From NCBI RefSeq assembly GCF_017356245.1, contig NZ_JAFMZZ010000001.1, forward strand, positions 3,112,745 to 3,176,744: 64,000 bases of DNA. The letters run 5' to 3'. Below the pieces are notes generated by a model. The model was not told the origin of the DNA and ran no database searches. It saw only the letters and a program-made list of their open reading frames with translations. The translations under genes were made by a program, and so were the position numbers. Origin of the DNA: Bordetella petrii (lineage in GTDB: Bacteria > Pseudomonadota > Gammaproteobacteria > Burkholderiales > Burkholderiaceae_B). Positions 16,860 through 25,646 of this stretch are shown piece by piece (position 1 is the first letter of the stretch; every line of letters begins with the position of its first letter).

Positions 16860-17666
16860 TCATGTTGCCAGTGCTTCATCGCGCGGCCCGGTGACGGCGT
16901 CGCCCAAGGGCAGCCAGGCAATGGCGCCGTCTTCGGTGACGATCAGCAGGGCCAGCTGGTTGCCGCACTGGATCAGCCGCGTACGCGACGACGGCCCCGC
17001 GGCGCTGTCGGGGCCGCCATGCGGGGCCTGCCAGCGCGCCAGCATCGCCTGCGGCCTGGCGGCGCGCAGCACGGCAACCAATAGGGCGGGGTCACGCTGC
17101 GCCAGCGCCTGCCGGCACAACGCGAACAGGCAGGCCTGGTCTTCGTCATCGGCTATCGGCGCCGGGCCGGCGCCGCGCAGGCGCTGCAACAGCCGATGCA
17201 GCCGCTGGCGCGACGCCGCTTCGCTGCGGCCCGCCAGCGCGCCGAGTTCGGCATGGCTGTACCCGAAAACCTCGTACAGCAGCACGGCCGCCACGTCGCC
17301 GGGCGGCAGCGCGCCGACCAGCAGCCGCAGGGCCTGCCCGACCCGTTGCCCCTGCCCGGCCAGGCGCTGAGGCGGGTCGTCATCGAGATCGTGTCCGTGG
17401 TCTTGCGCGGCCTGTTCCAGCACGGACGCATAGCGGCCCTGGCGCCGCCAGGCATCGATGCACAGGTGGCGCAGCACCGTCACCAGCCACGCCTCGCGGC
17501 TGGCGGCCGCGGCAGGCATGGCGCCGTCCGCCGTGCGCACGTAGGTGTCCTGCACCACGTCCTCGGCCTCGCTTGCGTGGGCCAGCCACTGCCGGGCCAG
17601 CGCCATCAGGCGCCTGCGCAGTGCGGCGTCGCCGGCCAGCGGGTGGAGATCGATGGGGGATGTCAC
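16860..17666 (-). CDS. ECF-type RNA polymerase sigma factor
   Basis: A 268-residue sigma factor. Region 2 (about 8-78) includes ASEAEDVVQDTYVRT and the DNA-melting segment ending HLCIDAWRR; region 4 (about 108-165) has the helix-turn-helix YSHAELGALAGRSEAASRQRLHRLLQRL. A further C-terminal domain of about 95 residues ends the protein, as in ECF groups that carry a SnoaL-like tail and no adjacent anti-sigma factor. The start is GTG at 17666, giving the usual distance to region 2; no strong ribosome site is seen. It is divergent from the ClpP paralogue, with 56 bases between. Confidence 0.88.
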   Translation of the reverse strand: MTSPIDLHPLAGDAALRRRLMALARQWLAHASEAEDVVQDTYVRTADGAMPAAAASREAWLVTVLRHLCIDAWRRQGRYASVLEQAAQDHGHDLDDDPPQRLAGQGQRVGQALRLLVGALPPGDVAAVLLYEVFGYSHAELGALAGRSEAASRQRLHRLLQRLRGAGPAPIADDEDQACLFALCRQALAQRDPALLVAVLRAARPQAMLARWQAPHGGPDSAAGPSSRTRLIQCGNQLALLIVTEDGAIAWLPLGDAVTGPRDEALAT

Positions 17667-17722
17667 GGAAATGGCGGCTCGTTCGTCTATCCGGTGAACT
17701 TAACACAAAGGAGTTTGCCAAG

Positions 17723-18322
17723 ATGATGGTGAATCACGCCGATGCGCCCCCCTCGCCCGCCGCAGGACAGAACAGCGCCTTTCTTGAAGAAAAAGCCTTC
17801 CGCGCCCGCACGGTGCTGGTATTCGGCACCGTCAACGAAGCCGTGGCGTCCGAAACGGTGCGCCGCCTGCTGGCGCTTGACGCCGAATCCGGCGCGCCCA
17901 TCGACATGATCGTTTCTTCTCCGGGCGGCCACCTGGAATCGGGCGACGCCATCCACGACGTGGTGCGCTTCATCTCGGCGCCGGTCAACATGATCGGCAC
18001 GGGCTGGGTGGGCAGCGCCGCTACCCACCTTTATCTGGGCGCGCCGCGCGAACGCCGCTTCTGCCTGCCCCAGACGCGCTTCCTGATCCACCAGCCCAGC
18101 GGCGGAGCCGGCGGCCCCGCCAGCGACATGGCGATCCACGCCAAAGAGATCATCAGGGCGCGCGAACGCATCGCCCAGGTCATCGCGCGCGAAACCGGCC
18201 AGCCCATAGAGCGGGTGCGCCAGGATATCGAGCGCGACCTGTGGATGCCCGCCGGCGAAGCGCTTGCCTATGGCCTGGTCTCGCGCATCATCGAACGGCG
18301 CGCGGAGCTGGCCGGCCGCTGA
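17723..18322 (+). CDS. ClpP-family serine protease (paralogue)
   Basis: A 199-residue ClpP-type peptidase. The triad can be placed: Ser98 in GWVGSAATH, His123 in FLIHQPSGG and Asp172 in IERDLWM, with SSPGGHLESGDAI for the substrate-binding strand. The His and Asp boxes match ClpP almost exactly. The start at 17723 has AAGGAG 9 bases upstream. No clpX or clpA is nearby, so it is probably a second, specialised ClpP that borrows an unfoldase or replaces subunits in a mixed ring. It is divergent from the ECF sigma gene, which may link it to envelope or oxidative stress (inference). Confidence 0.9.
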   Translation: MMVNHADAPPSPAAGQNSAFLEEKAFRARTVLVFGTVNEAVASETVRRLLALDAESGAPIDMIVSSPGGHLESGDAIHDVVRFISAPVNMIGTGWVGSAATHLYLGAPRERRFCLPQTRFLIHQPSGGAGGPASDMAIHAKEIIRARERIAQVIARETGQPIERVRQDIERDLWMPAGEALAYGLVSRIIERRAELAGR

Positions 18323-18341
18323 ACGCCGGCGCGGGTTTTTT
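18311..18341 (+). terminator. Weak intrinsic terminator candidate after the ClpP paralogue
   Basis: GCCGGC at 18311-18316 pairs with GCCGGC at 18325-18330 across the stop codon, followed after GCGGG by a run of six Ts (18336-18341). The gap between stem and T-run makes it weaker than usual. Confidence 0.4.
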
Positions 18342-18345
18342 GATC

Positions 18346-18927
18346 TTAAGCGGGTTCGCCGGCCGAGCCGCGCTGCCGGAATGCCGCCACTTTGTGGCGG
18401 TTGCCGCACAAGGCCATGCTGCACCAGCGCCGCCGGTGAGAACGGGTGCGGTCGTAGAACCACAGCGAGCAGCTGTCGCTTTCGCATTTGCGCACCAGGC
18501 TGAAATCGCCGTGGGCCAGCAGTTCGGCCGCCGCTTCGGCCGCGGGCAAGAGCCACTGCGCGGCAGTGGCCGCCGCATAGCGGCGCGCCAGCACCGGCTG
18601 GCCGGCCTCGGCCTCGGCCAGTTCCAGGTGGCTGCCGCCGGCCGCCAGCGCGCGGTTCAACGCGGCCAGCCTCAGGGGCTGGCCCGCCTTGCGCTGCGCC
18701 ACCAGCGCGCGCACGGTCTCGCGCAAGTCGCGCGCGCCGTCCAGCAGCCCCCTGGGCGCGCCGCGCCGCGCCGGCGCCAGCCCGGACAGCTCCAGCCAGG
18801 CCTGCACATCGGCATCGGACTGCCAGCGATCCACCGGGCCGGACTCGCTTTGCTCGATGGTGTTGATCATGTCCAGCGCGGCGTGGTCGCCCAATTGGCG
18901 GAATTCGGGTGGATGGCTGGCGTGCAT
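18346..18927 (-). CDS. CGNR zinc-finger regulator (ABATE domain)
   Basis: A 193-residue protein with an N-terminal stress-induced ABATE region (about 10-135, with the DMINTI motif) and a C-terminal CGNR zinc finger: C148, C153, C169 and C174 as ligands, then CGNR (174-177) and KVAAFRQR as the DNA-contacting helix. These proteins are putative transcription regulators, mostly uncharacterised. The start at 18927 is the one next to the conserved FRQLGDHAALDMINTI opening. It is divergent from a serine hydrolase gene at 19060, and the palindrome at 18953-18983 lies between, so it probably controls that gene and itself. Confidence 0.88.
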   Translation of the reverse strand: MHASHPPEFRQLGDHAALDMINTIEQSESGPVDRWQSDADVQAWLELSGLAPARRGAPRGLLDGARDLRETVRALVAQRKAGQPLRLAALNRALAAGGSHLELAEAEAGQPVLARRYAAATAAQWLLPAAEAAAELLAHGDFSLVRKCESDSCSLWFYDRTRSHRRRWCSMALCGNRHKVAAFRQRGSAGEPA

Positions 18928-18952
18928 GGCAGATGTCCCGGGCGGTTTATCG

Positions 18953-18983
18953 GTAACCTTCAAAATTATTATATAAAAGTTAC
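18953..18983. promoter_or_regulatory. GTAAC-N21-GTTAC inverted repeat between CGNR regulator and hydrolase
   Basis: GTAAC (18953-18957) and GTTAC (18979-18983) are separated by 21 AT-rich bases, the same geometry as at 16748-16778. Read in matching orientation, both sites also share TTTT five to eight bases before GGTTACC. It lies 26 bases upstream of the CGNR start and 77 bases upstream of the hydrolase start, a good place for an operator serving both. Confidence 0.55.
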
Positions 18984-19059
18984 ACCGCAAGGCGGACTGG
19001 TTATGATCGGCATTGCTTCTGCAGCAATGCTGTGCCACCTGTTCTTGTGAGAACGACGC

Positions 19060-19854
19060 ATGCCAACCGTAACGACCCAGGATACTTTCATCGACGCCGG
19101 CGACGGCCGGCTGTTTGCCCGGCGCTGGACGCCGGACACAGCCGATGGGCAGCCGCCCCTGGTGCTGTTCCACGATTCACTGGGATGCGTCGAGCTGTGG
19201 CGCGATTTTCCGCAGCAGCTGGCCATGGCCGCCGGCCGCGAGGTCATTGCCTACGACCGCCTGGGATTCGGCCGTTCGGATCCGCATCCCGGCAGGCTGG
19301 GGCTGGATTTCGTCGAACAGGAAGCCCGCCAGGGTTTCCGCGCCGTGCGCGAAGCCCTGGGCCTGCAACGCTACGCGGCGTTTGGCCACAGCGTCGGAGG
19401 CGGCATGGCGCTGGCCAGCGCCGTGGCCGATGGCCAGGCCTGCGCGGCCCTGATCACCGAATCGGCGCAGATGTACGCCGAAGAACACACGCTTGCGGGC
19501 ATCCGGCAGGCCAGGGAAGACTTCGCGCAGCCGGGCCAGCTCGACCGCCTGAAGAAGTACCACGGCGAAAAAGCCGCCTGGGTGCTCAGCGCGTGGATAG
19601 ACACCTGGCTGTCGCCGGGCTTTGCCGACTGGAACCTGGACGGCTACCTGCGCCAGGTGCGCTGCCCGGTCCTGGCGCTGCATGGCGACCAGGACGAATA
19701 CGGGTCGCTGGCGCACCCGCGGCGCATCGCCGAACTCGCCGGCGGCCGGCCGGTCATCCTGCAGGCCTGCGGCCATGTGCCGCACCGCGAAAAACCCGCG
19801 CAGGTCGTCGCGGAAATCGCCGGCTGGCTGCCGCGCCCCGCAGGCGCCGCCTGA
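19060..19854 (+). CDS. Alpha/beta hydrolase with Ser nucleophile
   Basis: A 264-residue single-domain hydrolase. The nucleophile elbow is FGHSVGGG with Ser111, the acid D212 in HGDQDEYGS and the base H239 in CGHVPHRE; FHDSLG (37-42) forms the oxyanion loop. The spacing and the short cap (about 135-190) resemble carbon-carbon or lactone hydrolases and general esterases. No substrate can be assigned. It is transcribed divergently from the CGNR regulator. Confidence 0.87.
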   Translation: MPTVTTQDTFIDAGDGRLFARRWTPDTADGQPPLVLFHDSLGCVELWRDFPQQLAMAAGREVIAYDRLGFGRSDPHPGRLGLDFVEQEARQGFRAVREALGLQRYAAFGHSVGGGMALASAVADGQACAALITESAQMYAEEHTLAGIRQAREDFAQPGQLDRLKKYHGEKAAWVLSAWIDTWLSPGFADWNLDGYLRQVRCPVLALHGDQDEYGSLAHPRRIAELAGGRPVILQACGHVPHREKPAQVVAEIAGWLPRPAGAA

Positions 19855-19978
19855 CACCCGAGCAAGATCACCGGCTCTCTGACACAAAACACATAACAGC
19901 TTTGCTGGCCCGGGCGGTGCCTTGCGCCGCCCAGGATTCCTAGACTGGCGGCACGTCAAAGGAATCAAGGAGTGGGCC

Positions 19979-21199
19979 TTGCAGCCGCTGTTATCGAATA
20001 TCAAGGTGCTGGACCTGAGCCGCGTGCTGGCGGGGCCCTGGGCCAGCCAGATCCTGGCGGACCTGGGCGCCGACGTCATCAAGGTCGAACGCCCGGGGCG
20101 CGGCGACGACACCCGCTCGTGGGGCCCGCCTTTCCTGAAGGATGAAGCCGGCGCCGACACGGCCGACGGCGCCTATTTCATTGCCACCAATCGCGGCAAG
20201 CGCTCCATTACGCTGGACCTGCAGACGCCCGAAGGCCAGGAACTGGTCAGGACGCTGTGCCGCGACGCCGACGTGGTGCTGGAAAACTACAAGGTAGGCA
20301 CGCTGGCGCGACTGGGGCTGGACTACGCGGCGCTGTCCGCCATCAACCCGCGCCTGGTGTACTGCTCGGTAACGGGCTTTGGCCAGACCGGCCCGCGCGC
20401 GGCCGAACCCGCCTATGACTTCCTGATCCAGGCCATGGGCGGCCTGATGAGCGTAACCGGCGAACGCGACGACAAGCCCGGCGGCGGCCCGCAGAAAGTG
20501 GGCGTGCCCATCGTCGACCTCAGCACCGGCGTCTATGCGGCGCTGGGCATCGTGGCCGCGCTCCTGCGCCGCACGCAGACCGGCCGGGGCGAATACGTCG
20601 ACGTCGCCATGCTGGACGTGCAGGTGGGCCTGCTGGCCAACCAGGCGATGAATTTCCTGCTGGGCAACCGCGTGCCGCGCCGCACCGGCACCGCGCACCC
20701 CAACATCCAGCCGCAGCGCACCTTCAGCTGCGCCGACGGCGACATCGTGATCGTGGTGGGCAACGATGCGCAGTTCGCCACCCTGTGCGATGTGATCGGC
20801 CAGCCGGCGCTGGCGCGCGACGCGCGCTACGCCACCAATGGCCAGCGCGTGAAGAACCAGGCCAGCCTGGATCCGGTGCTGGACGCCGCTCTGGCCAGCC
20901 GGCCGCGCGCGCACTGGCTGAGCAGGCTCAAGCAGGCGGGCGTGCCGGCCGGCTCGATCAACACCGTGCCCGAAGTGTTCGACGACCCGCAGGTCGTGCA
21001 CCGCGACATGCTGCGCCGGCTGCCGCATCCGGTGGCGGGCTCGGTGCCGCAGGTCATGAGCCCCCTGCGCTTCGGCGGCGCCAGCCTGCGCGTGGACCGC
21101 GCGCCGCCGCTGCTGGGCGAGCACACCGAGCAAGTGCTGGGCGAACTCGGCCTGAGCGCCGGGCAGATCCAGAGCCTGCGCGACCGCGACATCATCTGA
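19979..21199 (+). CDS. Class III (CaiB/BaiF) CoA-transferase, first copy
   Basis: A 406-residue family III CoA-transferase that moves CoA between acyl donors and acceptors through an aspartyl anhydride. The opening IKVLDLSRVLAGPWASQ, the NRGKRSITLDL block and YDFLIQAMGG with the expected catalytic D147 are seen. The start is taken as TTG at 19979: AAGGAG lies 6 bases upstream and the product then begins exactly like its paralogue at 22047. It opens an acyl-CoA operon with an enoyl-CoA hydratase, a second CoA-transferase, a fused acyl-CoA dehydrogenase and a Bug protein. Substrate unknown. Confidence 0.9.
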   Translation: MQPLLSNIKVLDLSRVLAGPWASQILADLGADVIKVERPGRGDDTRSWGPPFLKDEAGADTADGAYFIATNRGKRSITLDLQTPEGQELVRTLCRDADVVLENYKVGTLARLGLDYAALSAINPRLVYCSVTGFGQTGPRAAEPAYDFLIQAMGGLMSVTGERDDKPGGGPQKVGVPIVDLSTGVYAALGIVAALLRRTQTGRGEYVDVAMLDVQVGLLANQAMNFLLGNRVPRRTGTAHPNIQPQRTFSCADGDIVIVVGNDAQFATLCDVIGQPALARDARYATNGQRVKNQASLDPVLDAALASRPRAHWLSRLKQAGVPAGSINTVPEVFDDPQVVHRDMLRRLPHPVAGSVPQVMSPLRFGGASLRVDRAPPLLGEHTEQVLGELGLSAGQIQSLRDRDII

Positions 21200-21217
21200 C
21201 ACTGAACGGGAACCACC

Positions 21218-22015
21218 ATGAACATGCCTGAAGCCCTGGCCGGCCCCTACACCGCGCTGGACGTCACCCTGGACGGCGGCGTGGCCGTCGTCCTGCTGGC
21301 CAATCCGCCGGTGAACGCGCTGTCCACCGACATGATGAACGAGCTGTCCTGGGTGCTGGACCGCATTTCCGAAACGCCCGAGGTCCGCGCGGTGGTGTTG
21401 TCCGGGCAGGGCAAGACCTTCTGCGCCGGCGCCGACCTGAAGAACCGCGCCGCCACGATCAAGAGCCCCGGCGACCTGCCCCAGCATTCGCGGCGCACCC
21501 GCGAATGCTTCCACGCCATCCGCGAATGCGCCAAGCCGGTGGTGGGCGCCATCAACGGCGCGGCGCTGGGCGCGGGCCTGGCCATGGTGGCCTCGTGCGA
21601 CATCCTGGTGGCGGCCTCGACCGCCACGGTGGGCCTGCCCGAAATCAACGTGGGCCTTCTCGGCGGCGGCCGGCACGGCATGCGGCTGTTCAGCCACTCG
21701 CGCCTGCGGCGCATGATGCTGACCGGCCTGCGCATCGACGGCGATGAACTCTACCGGCTGGGCGTCGTCGAGGCCTCGGTGCCGCCCGATGCGCTGATGG
21801 CCGAGGCGATGGCGCTGGCGCGCGAGCTGGCGTCCAAGAGCCCGCTTGCCACGGTGCTGGCCAAGCAGACGCTCAACGCCATCGAAGACATGAGCCTGCG
21901 CGACGGCTACCGCTACGAACAGGACATGACGGCGGCCATCGCCAAGACCGCCGACGCGCGGGAAGCGCGGCAGGCCTTCCTGGAAAAGCGCGCGCCCGTC
22001 TTCCAGGGCCGCTAG
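21218..22015 (+). CDS. Enoyl-CoA hydratase/isomerase family protein
   Basis: A 265-residue crotonase-fold protein. The oxyanion-hole segments KTFCAGADLKN (about 66-76) and NGAALGAGLAM (113-123) are present. Of the two catalytic glutamates of classical hydratases, the second is kept (E142 in GLPEIN) but the position of the first is Ala122. This suggests an isomerase, hydrolase or altered hydratase rather than a textbook enoyl-CoA hydratase. It lies 18 bases after the first CoA-transferase in the same operon. Confidence 0.9.
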   Translation: MNMPEALAGPYTALDVTLDGGVAVVLLANPPVNALSTDMMNELSWVLDRISETPEVRAVVLSGQGKTFCAGADLKNRAATIKSPGDLPQHSRRTRECFHAIRECAKPVVGAINGAALGAGLAMVASCDILVAASTATVGLPEINVGLLGGGRHGMRLFSHSRLRRMMLTGLRIDGDELYRLGVVEASVPPDALMAEAMALARELASKSPLATVLAKQTLNAIEDMSLRDGYRYEQDMTAAIAKTADAREARQAFLEKRAPVFQGR

Positions 22016-22046
22016 CCGCGCCCGCCCCGACATCCAAGGAGACATC

Positions 22047-23270
22047 ATGGCAGGAGCGCTCGAAGGCGTGAAAGTGCTGGACTTGAGCCGCGTATTCTCA
22101 GGCCCCTGGGCCGCGCAGATGCTGGCCGACTTCGGCGCCGAAGTCATCAAGGTAGAACGGCCCGGCCGCGGCGACGACGTGCGCCACCAGGGCTACCCCA
22201 TGCCGGGCCCCGATGGCGCCCCCAGCGGCGAAACCTCGTCGTTCGTGGCGATGAACCGCGGCAAGCGGTCGCTGACCATCGACATGTCGCGCCCGCAAGG
22301 CCAGGCGCTGATCCGGCGCCTGGCGCAGAACACGGACATCGTCATCGAGAACTTCAAGGCCGGCGACCTGCGCCGCTACGGACTGGACTACGCCTCGCTG
22401 GCGGAACTGAATCCGCGGCTGGTGTATTGCTCGATCACCGGCTTCGGCCAGGACGGCCCGTACAGCCACCTGCCCGGCTATGACCCGATTTTCCAGTCAA
22501 TGAGCGGCCTGATGAGCGTGACCGGCGTGCCCGACGGCGAGCCTGGCGCCGGGCCGGTAAAGGCCGGTTATTCGGTGTCCGACCTGACCGCGGGGTTCTA
22601 TGCCGTGTGCGCCATTCTTGCCGCCCTGCGCCATCGCGACCAGGTGTCGGGCCGCGGGCAGCACATCGACCTGGCCCTGCTCGACGCGCAGATCGCCGCC
22701 ATGTCGCACATCGGCATGAACTACCTGGCCAGCGGCAAGCTGCCGGCGCGCATGGGCTCGTCGTCGCAGATTACCGCGCCGTTCCGTGCCTTTGCCTGCC
22801 AGGACGGGCATCTGATGGTGGCGGTGGGCAACGACTCGCAGTTCCAGAGTTTCTGCCGCGTGATCGGCCTGCCCGGGCTGGCGCAAGACCCGCGCTTCGA
22901 CACCAACCCCCGGCGCGCGGCGGCCCAGGCCGAACTGTCGGCGCTGATCGAACCGGCCCTGCTCACCCGCAAGGTCGCCGACTGGAATACCCGGCTGGAA
23001 CAGGCCAAGGTGCCCTGCGGCCCCATCTACACCCTGGACCAGGTATTTGAAGACCCGCAAGTCCGGCATCGCCAGGTGCTGGGCCACATGCCGCATCCGC
23101 GCCTGGGCGACATGCCTTTCGTGCGCAATCCCATCCATTTCTCGGCCACTCCCATCCAGGCCGGGTTGCCGCCGCCCCTGCTGGGCGAGCACAGCGCCGC
23201 CGTGCTGAAGGCCGAACTGGGCCTGGACGAAACGGAAATCGCGCAACTGCGGGCAGAAGGCATCATATGA
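22047..23270 (+). CDS. Class III (CaiB/BaiF) CoA-transferase, second copy
   Basis: A 407-residue paralogue of the protein encoded at 19979, with the same order of motifs: VKVLDLSRVFSGPWAAQ, NRGKRSLTIDM and GYDPIFQSMSG with predicted catalytic D146. AAGGAG precedes the ATG. It overlaps the next gene by 4 bases (ATGA). Two CoA-transferases in one operon may form a heteromer or act on two different acids (one activating the substrate, the other recycling CoA from the product). Confidence 0.92.
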   Translation: MAGALEGVKVLDLSRVFSGPWAAQMLADFGAEVIKVERPGRGDDVRHQGYPMPGPDGAPSGETSSFVAMNRGKRSLTIDMSRPQGQALIRRLAQNTDIVIENFKAGDLRRYGLDYASLAELNPRLVYCSITGFGQDGPYSHLPGYDPIFQSMSGLMSVTGVPDGEPGAGPVKAGYSVSDLTAGFYAVCAILAALRHRDQVSGRGQHIDLALLDAQIAAMSHIGMNYLASGKLPARMGSSSQITAPFRAFACQDGHLMVAVGNDSQFQSFCRVIGLPGLAQDPRFDTNPRRAAAQAELSALIEPALLTRKVADWNTRLEQAKVPCGPIYTLDQVFEDPQVRHRQVLGHMPHPRLGDMPFVRNPIHFSATPIQAGLPPPLLGEHSAAVLKAELGLDETEIAQLRAEGII

Positions 23271-25609
23271 GCCAGGCCGATACCGCACTGATCGAGGCCG
23301 TACGCGACAGCGCGCGCGATTTCCTGCGGCGCCGCGACCAGAAACAGCGCAAGCGCCTGGGCGCCCCGCCCGACCGCGGCTACTGGCGCGAGATCGCCGA
23401 GGTCGGCTGGCTGGGCATGGCCGTGCCCGAACCGCTGGGCGGCCTGGGCCTGGGCTGGCATGCCATGGCGGCTGTCATGGAAGAAGCCGGGCGCGCGCAG
23501 CTGCCCGAGCCCCTGGTGGCATCGGCCGTGCTGCCGGGCGCCGTGCTGGCGCGGCTGCATGACGAAACCGGCGCCGGCGCGCGCCGGCGCCTGCTGCAGG
23601 ACCTTTGCGCCGGCGCGCGCATCGTCGGGCTGGCCTGGCAGGAAACCGACGGCCAGCTGGAAGCCGGCGAAGCCACGGGCGCGTTCGGCGTCAGCGCCGC
23701 CTTGCGCGAAAACGCCTATGTGCTCAACGGTGAAAAGCGCCACGTCATTCCGGGCGACGGCGTGGACGGCTGGCTGGTGTCCGCCGATGGCGAACAGGGG
23801 CCGGCGCTGTTCTACGTAGCCGCCGGCACCCCCGGTGTCACCGCCACGGTTTATGCGCGCGCCGACGGCACGCGCGCCTGCCACCTGGCGCTGGAATCGG
23901 CCGCGGTACCGCCGGATGCCCTGCTGGCGCGGCAGGGCGTGCTGGACGCCATCGATGCGGCGCTGGATCTGGGGCGGCTGATGCAGGCCGCCGAGCTGGC
24001 CGGGGCCGCGCGCCAGGTCCTGGCCGATTCGGTGGCCTACCTGAATACGCGCCAGCAGTTCGGCCGGCCCCTGGCCTCGTTCCAGGCCCTGCAGCATCGC
24101 CTGGTGGACGCGGCCATGCAGGTAGAGCTGGCCGCCAACAGCCTGCTGAACGCGCTTGACGGGCTGGACGAACTCGCGGACGCGGACGGCGCCGCAGCCC
24201 GCGCCGCCGCCAGCCGCGTGAAGGCGCGCGCCGCGCGGGCCGGCCTGGAAGCCGCCCGCCTGGCGGTGCAACTGCACGGCGCCATCGGCTACACAGACGA
24301 ATGCGACGTCAGCCTGTATCTCCGCCACGCGCTGCACCTGGCGGCATGGCTGGGCAACGCCACCGCGCACCGCCAGCGCTTCGGCGCCCTGGCGCCCGCC
24401 CCCGCCGCGCCGGACATTGACGACGACCCGCAGGACACGGCCGCCGCCCAGGCGTTTCCCTGCCGGGCCGACTGGAACGCCATGCCCGAGGCCGAATTCC
24501 GCGCCATGCTGCGGCGCTTCTTCCGCGCGCACTATCCGGCCCATCTGCGCCATGTGCCATGGCGCCTGCACTGGGACGAGATCAAAGACTGGTACTACAC
24601 CCTGTCGCGCCAGGGCTGGATCGCCCCTTCCTGGCCGCGTGAGCACGGCGGCATGGCGCTGTCGCCGGCCCGCCTGATCGCCTACATCGAAGAAGCCGAA
24701 CGCTACGGCGTGGCGCGCGCGCCCGATCAGGGGCTGGTGATGCTCGGCCCCATCCTGCTGCGCTACGGCACCCAGGCGCAGCGCGACCGCTTCCTGCCCG
24801 GCATCCTGTCCGGCCAGGACGTGTGGGCGCAGGGCTACTCGGAACCCGGCGCCGGCTCGGACCTCGCCGCGCTGCGCTGCGAGGCGCTCATCGACGGCGA
24901 CGACCTGATCGTCACCGGGCAGAAAACCTGGTCCACGCTGGCGCAGGACGCCACCCACATGTTCATGCTGGTGCGCACCGACAAAACGGTGAAGAAGCAG
25001 GCCGGCATCAGCTTCCTGCTGGTCGACCTGCGCAGCCCGGGCATCAGCCGCCGCCCGATCCGCACGCTGGCCGGCCATGAAGAATTCTGCGAAGTGTTCT
25101 TCGACCAGGTGCGCGTGCCGCGCGCCAACCTGGTGGGCGAGCTCAATGCCGGCTGGGGCATCGCCAAGGCGCTGCTGGGTTTCGAGCGGCTGTTCAGCGG
25201 CAGCCCCAAGCATGCCAACCACGCCCTGCAGCAGATTTTCAGCGTGGCCCGCCAGCGCGGGCTGCTGGCCGATCCGGCCTTCGCCGACCGGCTGGCCGAG
25301 CTGCGGCTGGACGCCGCCGACCTGACCGCCATGTACGAGGTGTTCGCCGACATGGCGCGCGCCGGCCGGCCCCTGCCGCCCGAACTGTCGCTGCTGAAGA
25401 TCTGGGCCACCGAAACGCACGAGCGGCTGGGCGCGCTGCTGATCCAGGCAAGCGAGGAATACGGCGGCGCGGCCATGGCGCAAAGCCATGGCCGGGTGTA
25501 CGCGCTGGCCCCGTACATCAACGCAATGGCCGCCACGATTTTCAGCGGCACCAACGAGATACAACGCAACATCTACGCCAAGCAGGTGCTGGGCCTGCAA
25601 GGCGCATGA
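23267..25609 (+). CDS. Fused tandem acyl-CoA dehydrogenase
   Basis: A 780-residue protein made of two complete acyl-CoA dehydrogenase units in one chain. Unit 1 (about 1-365) has the N-terminal helical domain (WREIAEVGWLGMAVPEPLGG), a reduced middle sheet domain, and ends with QLHGAIGYTDECDVSLYLRH. Unit 2 (about 400-780) has WAQGYSEPGAGSDLAALRC for the FAD/substrate sheet domain and ends AATIFSGTNEIQRNIYAKQ. Acyl-CoA dehydrogenases are usually about 380 residues and work as tetramers or alpha2beta2 pairs, so the fusion may be a covalent heterodimer. An Ala/Pro/Asp-rich linker lies near 370-390. Electron acceptor would be ETF. Substrate unknown. Confidence 0.92.
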   Translation: MSQADTALIEAVRDSARDFLRRRDQKQRKRLGAPPDRGYWREIAEVGWLGMAVPEPLGGLGLGWHAMAAVMEEAGRAQLPEPLVASAVLPGAVLARLHDETGAGARRRLLQDLCAGARIVGLAWQETDGQLEAGEATGAFGVSAALRENAYVLNGEKRHVIPGDGVDGWLVSADGEQGPALFYVAAGTPGVTATVYARADGTRACHLALESAAVPPDALLARQGVLDAIDAALDLGRLMQAAELAGAARQVLADSVAYLNTRQQFGRPLASFQALQHRLVDAAMQVELAANSLLNALDGLDELADADGAAARAAASRVKARAARAGLEAARLAVQLHGAIGYTDECDVSLYLRHALHLAAWLGNATAHRQRFGALAPAPAAPDIDDDPQDTAAAQAFPCRADWNAMPEAEFRAMLRRFFRAHYPAHLRHVPWRLHWDEIKDWYYTLSRQGWIAPSWPREHGGMALSPARLIAYIEEAERYGVARAPDQGLVMLGPILLRYGTQAQRDRFLPGILSGQDVWAQGYSEPGAGSDLAALRCEALIDGDDLIVTGQKTWSTLAQDATHMFMLVRTDKTVKKQAGISFLLVDLRSPGISRRPIRTLAGHEEFCEVFFDQVRVPRANLVGELNAGWGIAKALLGFERLFSGSPKHANHALQQIFSVARQRGLLADPAFADRLAELRLDAADLTAMYEVFADMARAGRPLPPELSLLKIWATETHERLGALLIQASEEYGGAAMAQSHGRVYALAPYINAMAATIFSGTNEIQRNIYAKQVLGLQGA

Positions 25610-25646
25610 CCCACGCGCGGCCATCCCGCCACAAGGAGACATCCCC

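Noticed and set aside
19912..19932. Hairpin GGGCGG...CCGCCC before the first CoA-transferase gene
   Set aside because: Short stem with no T-run; could end the hydrolase transcript but is too weak to list as a terminator.
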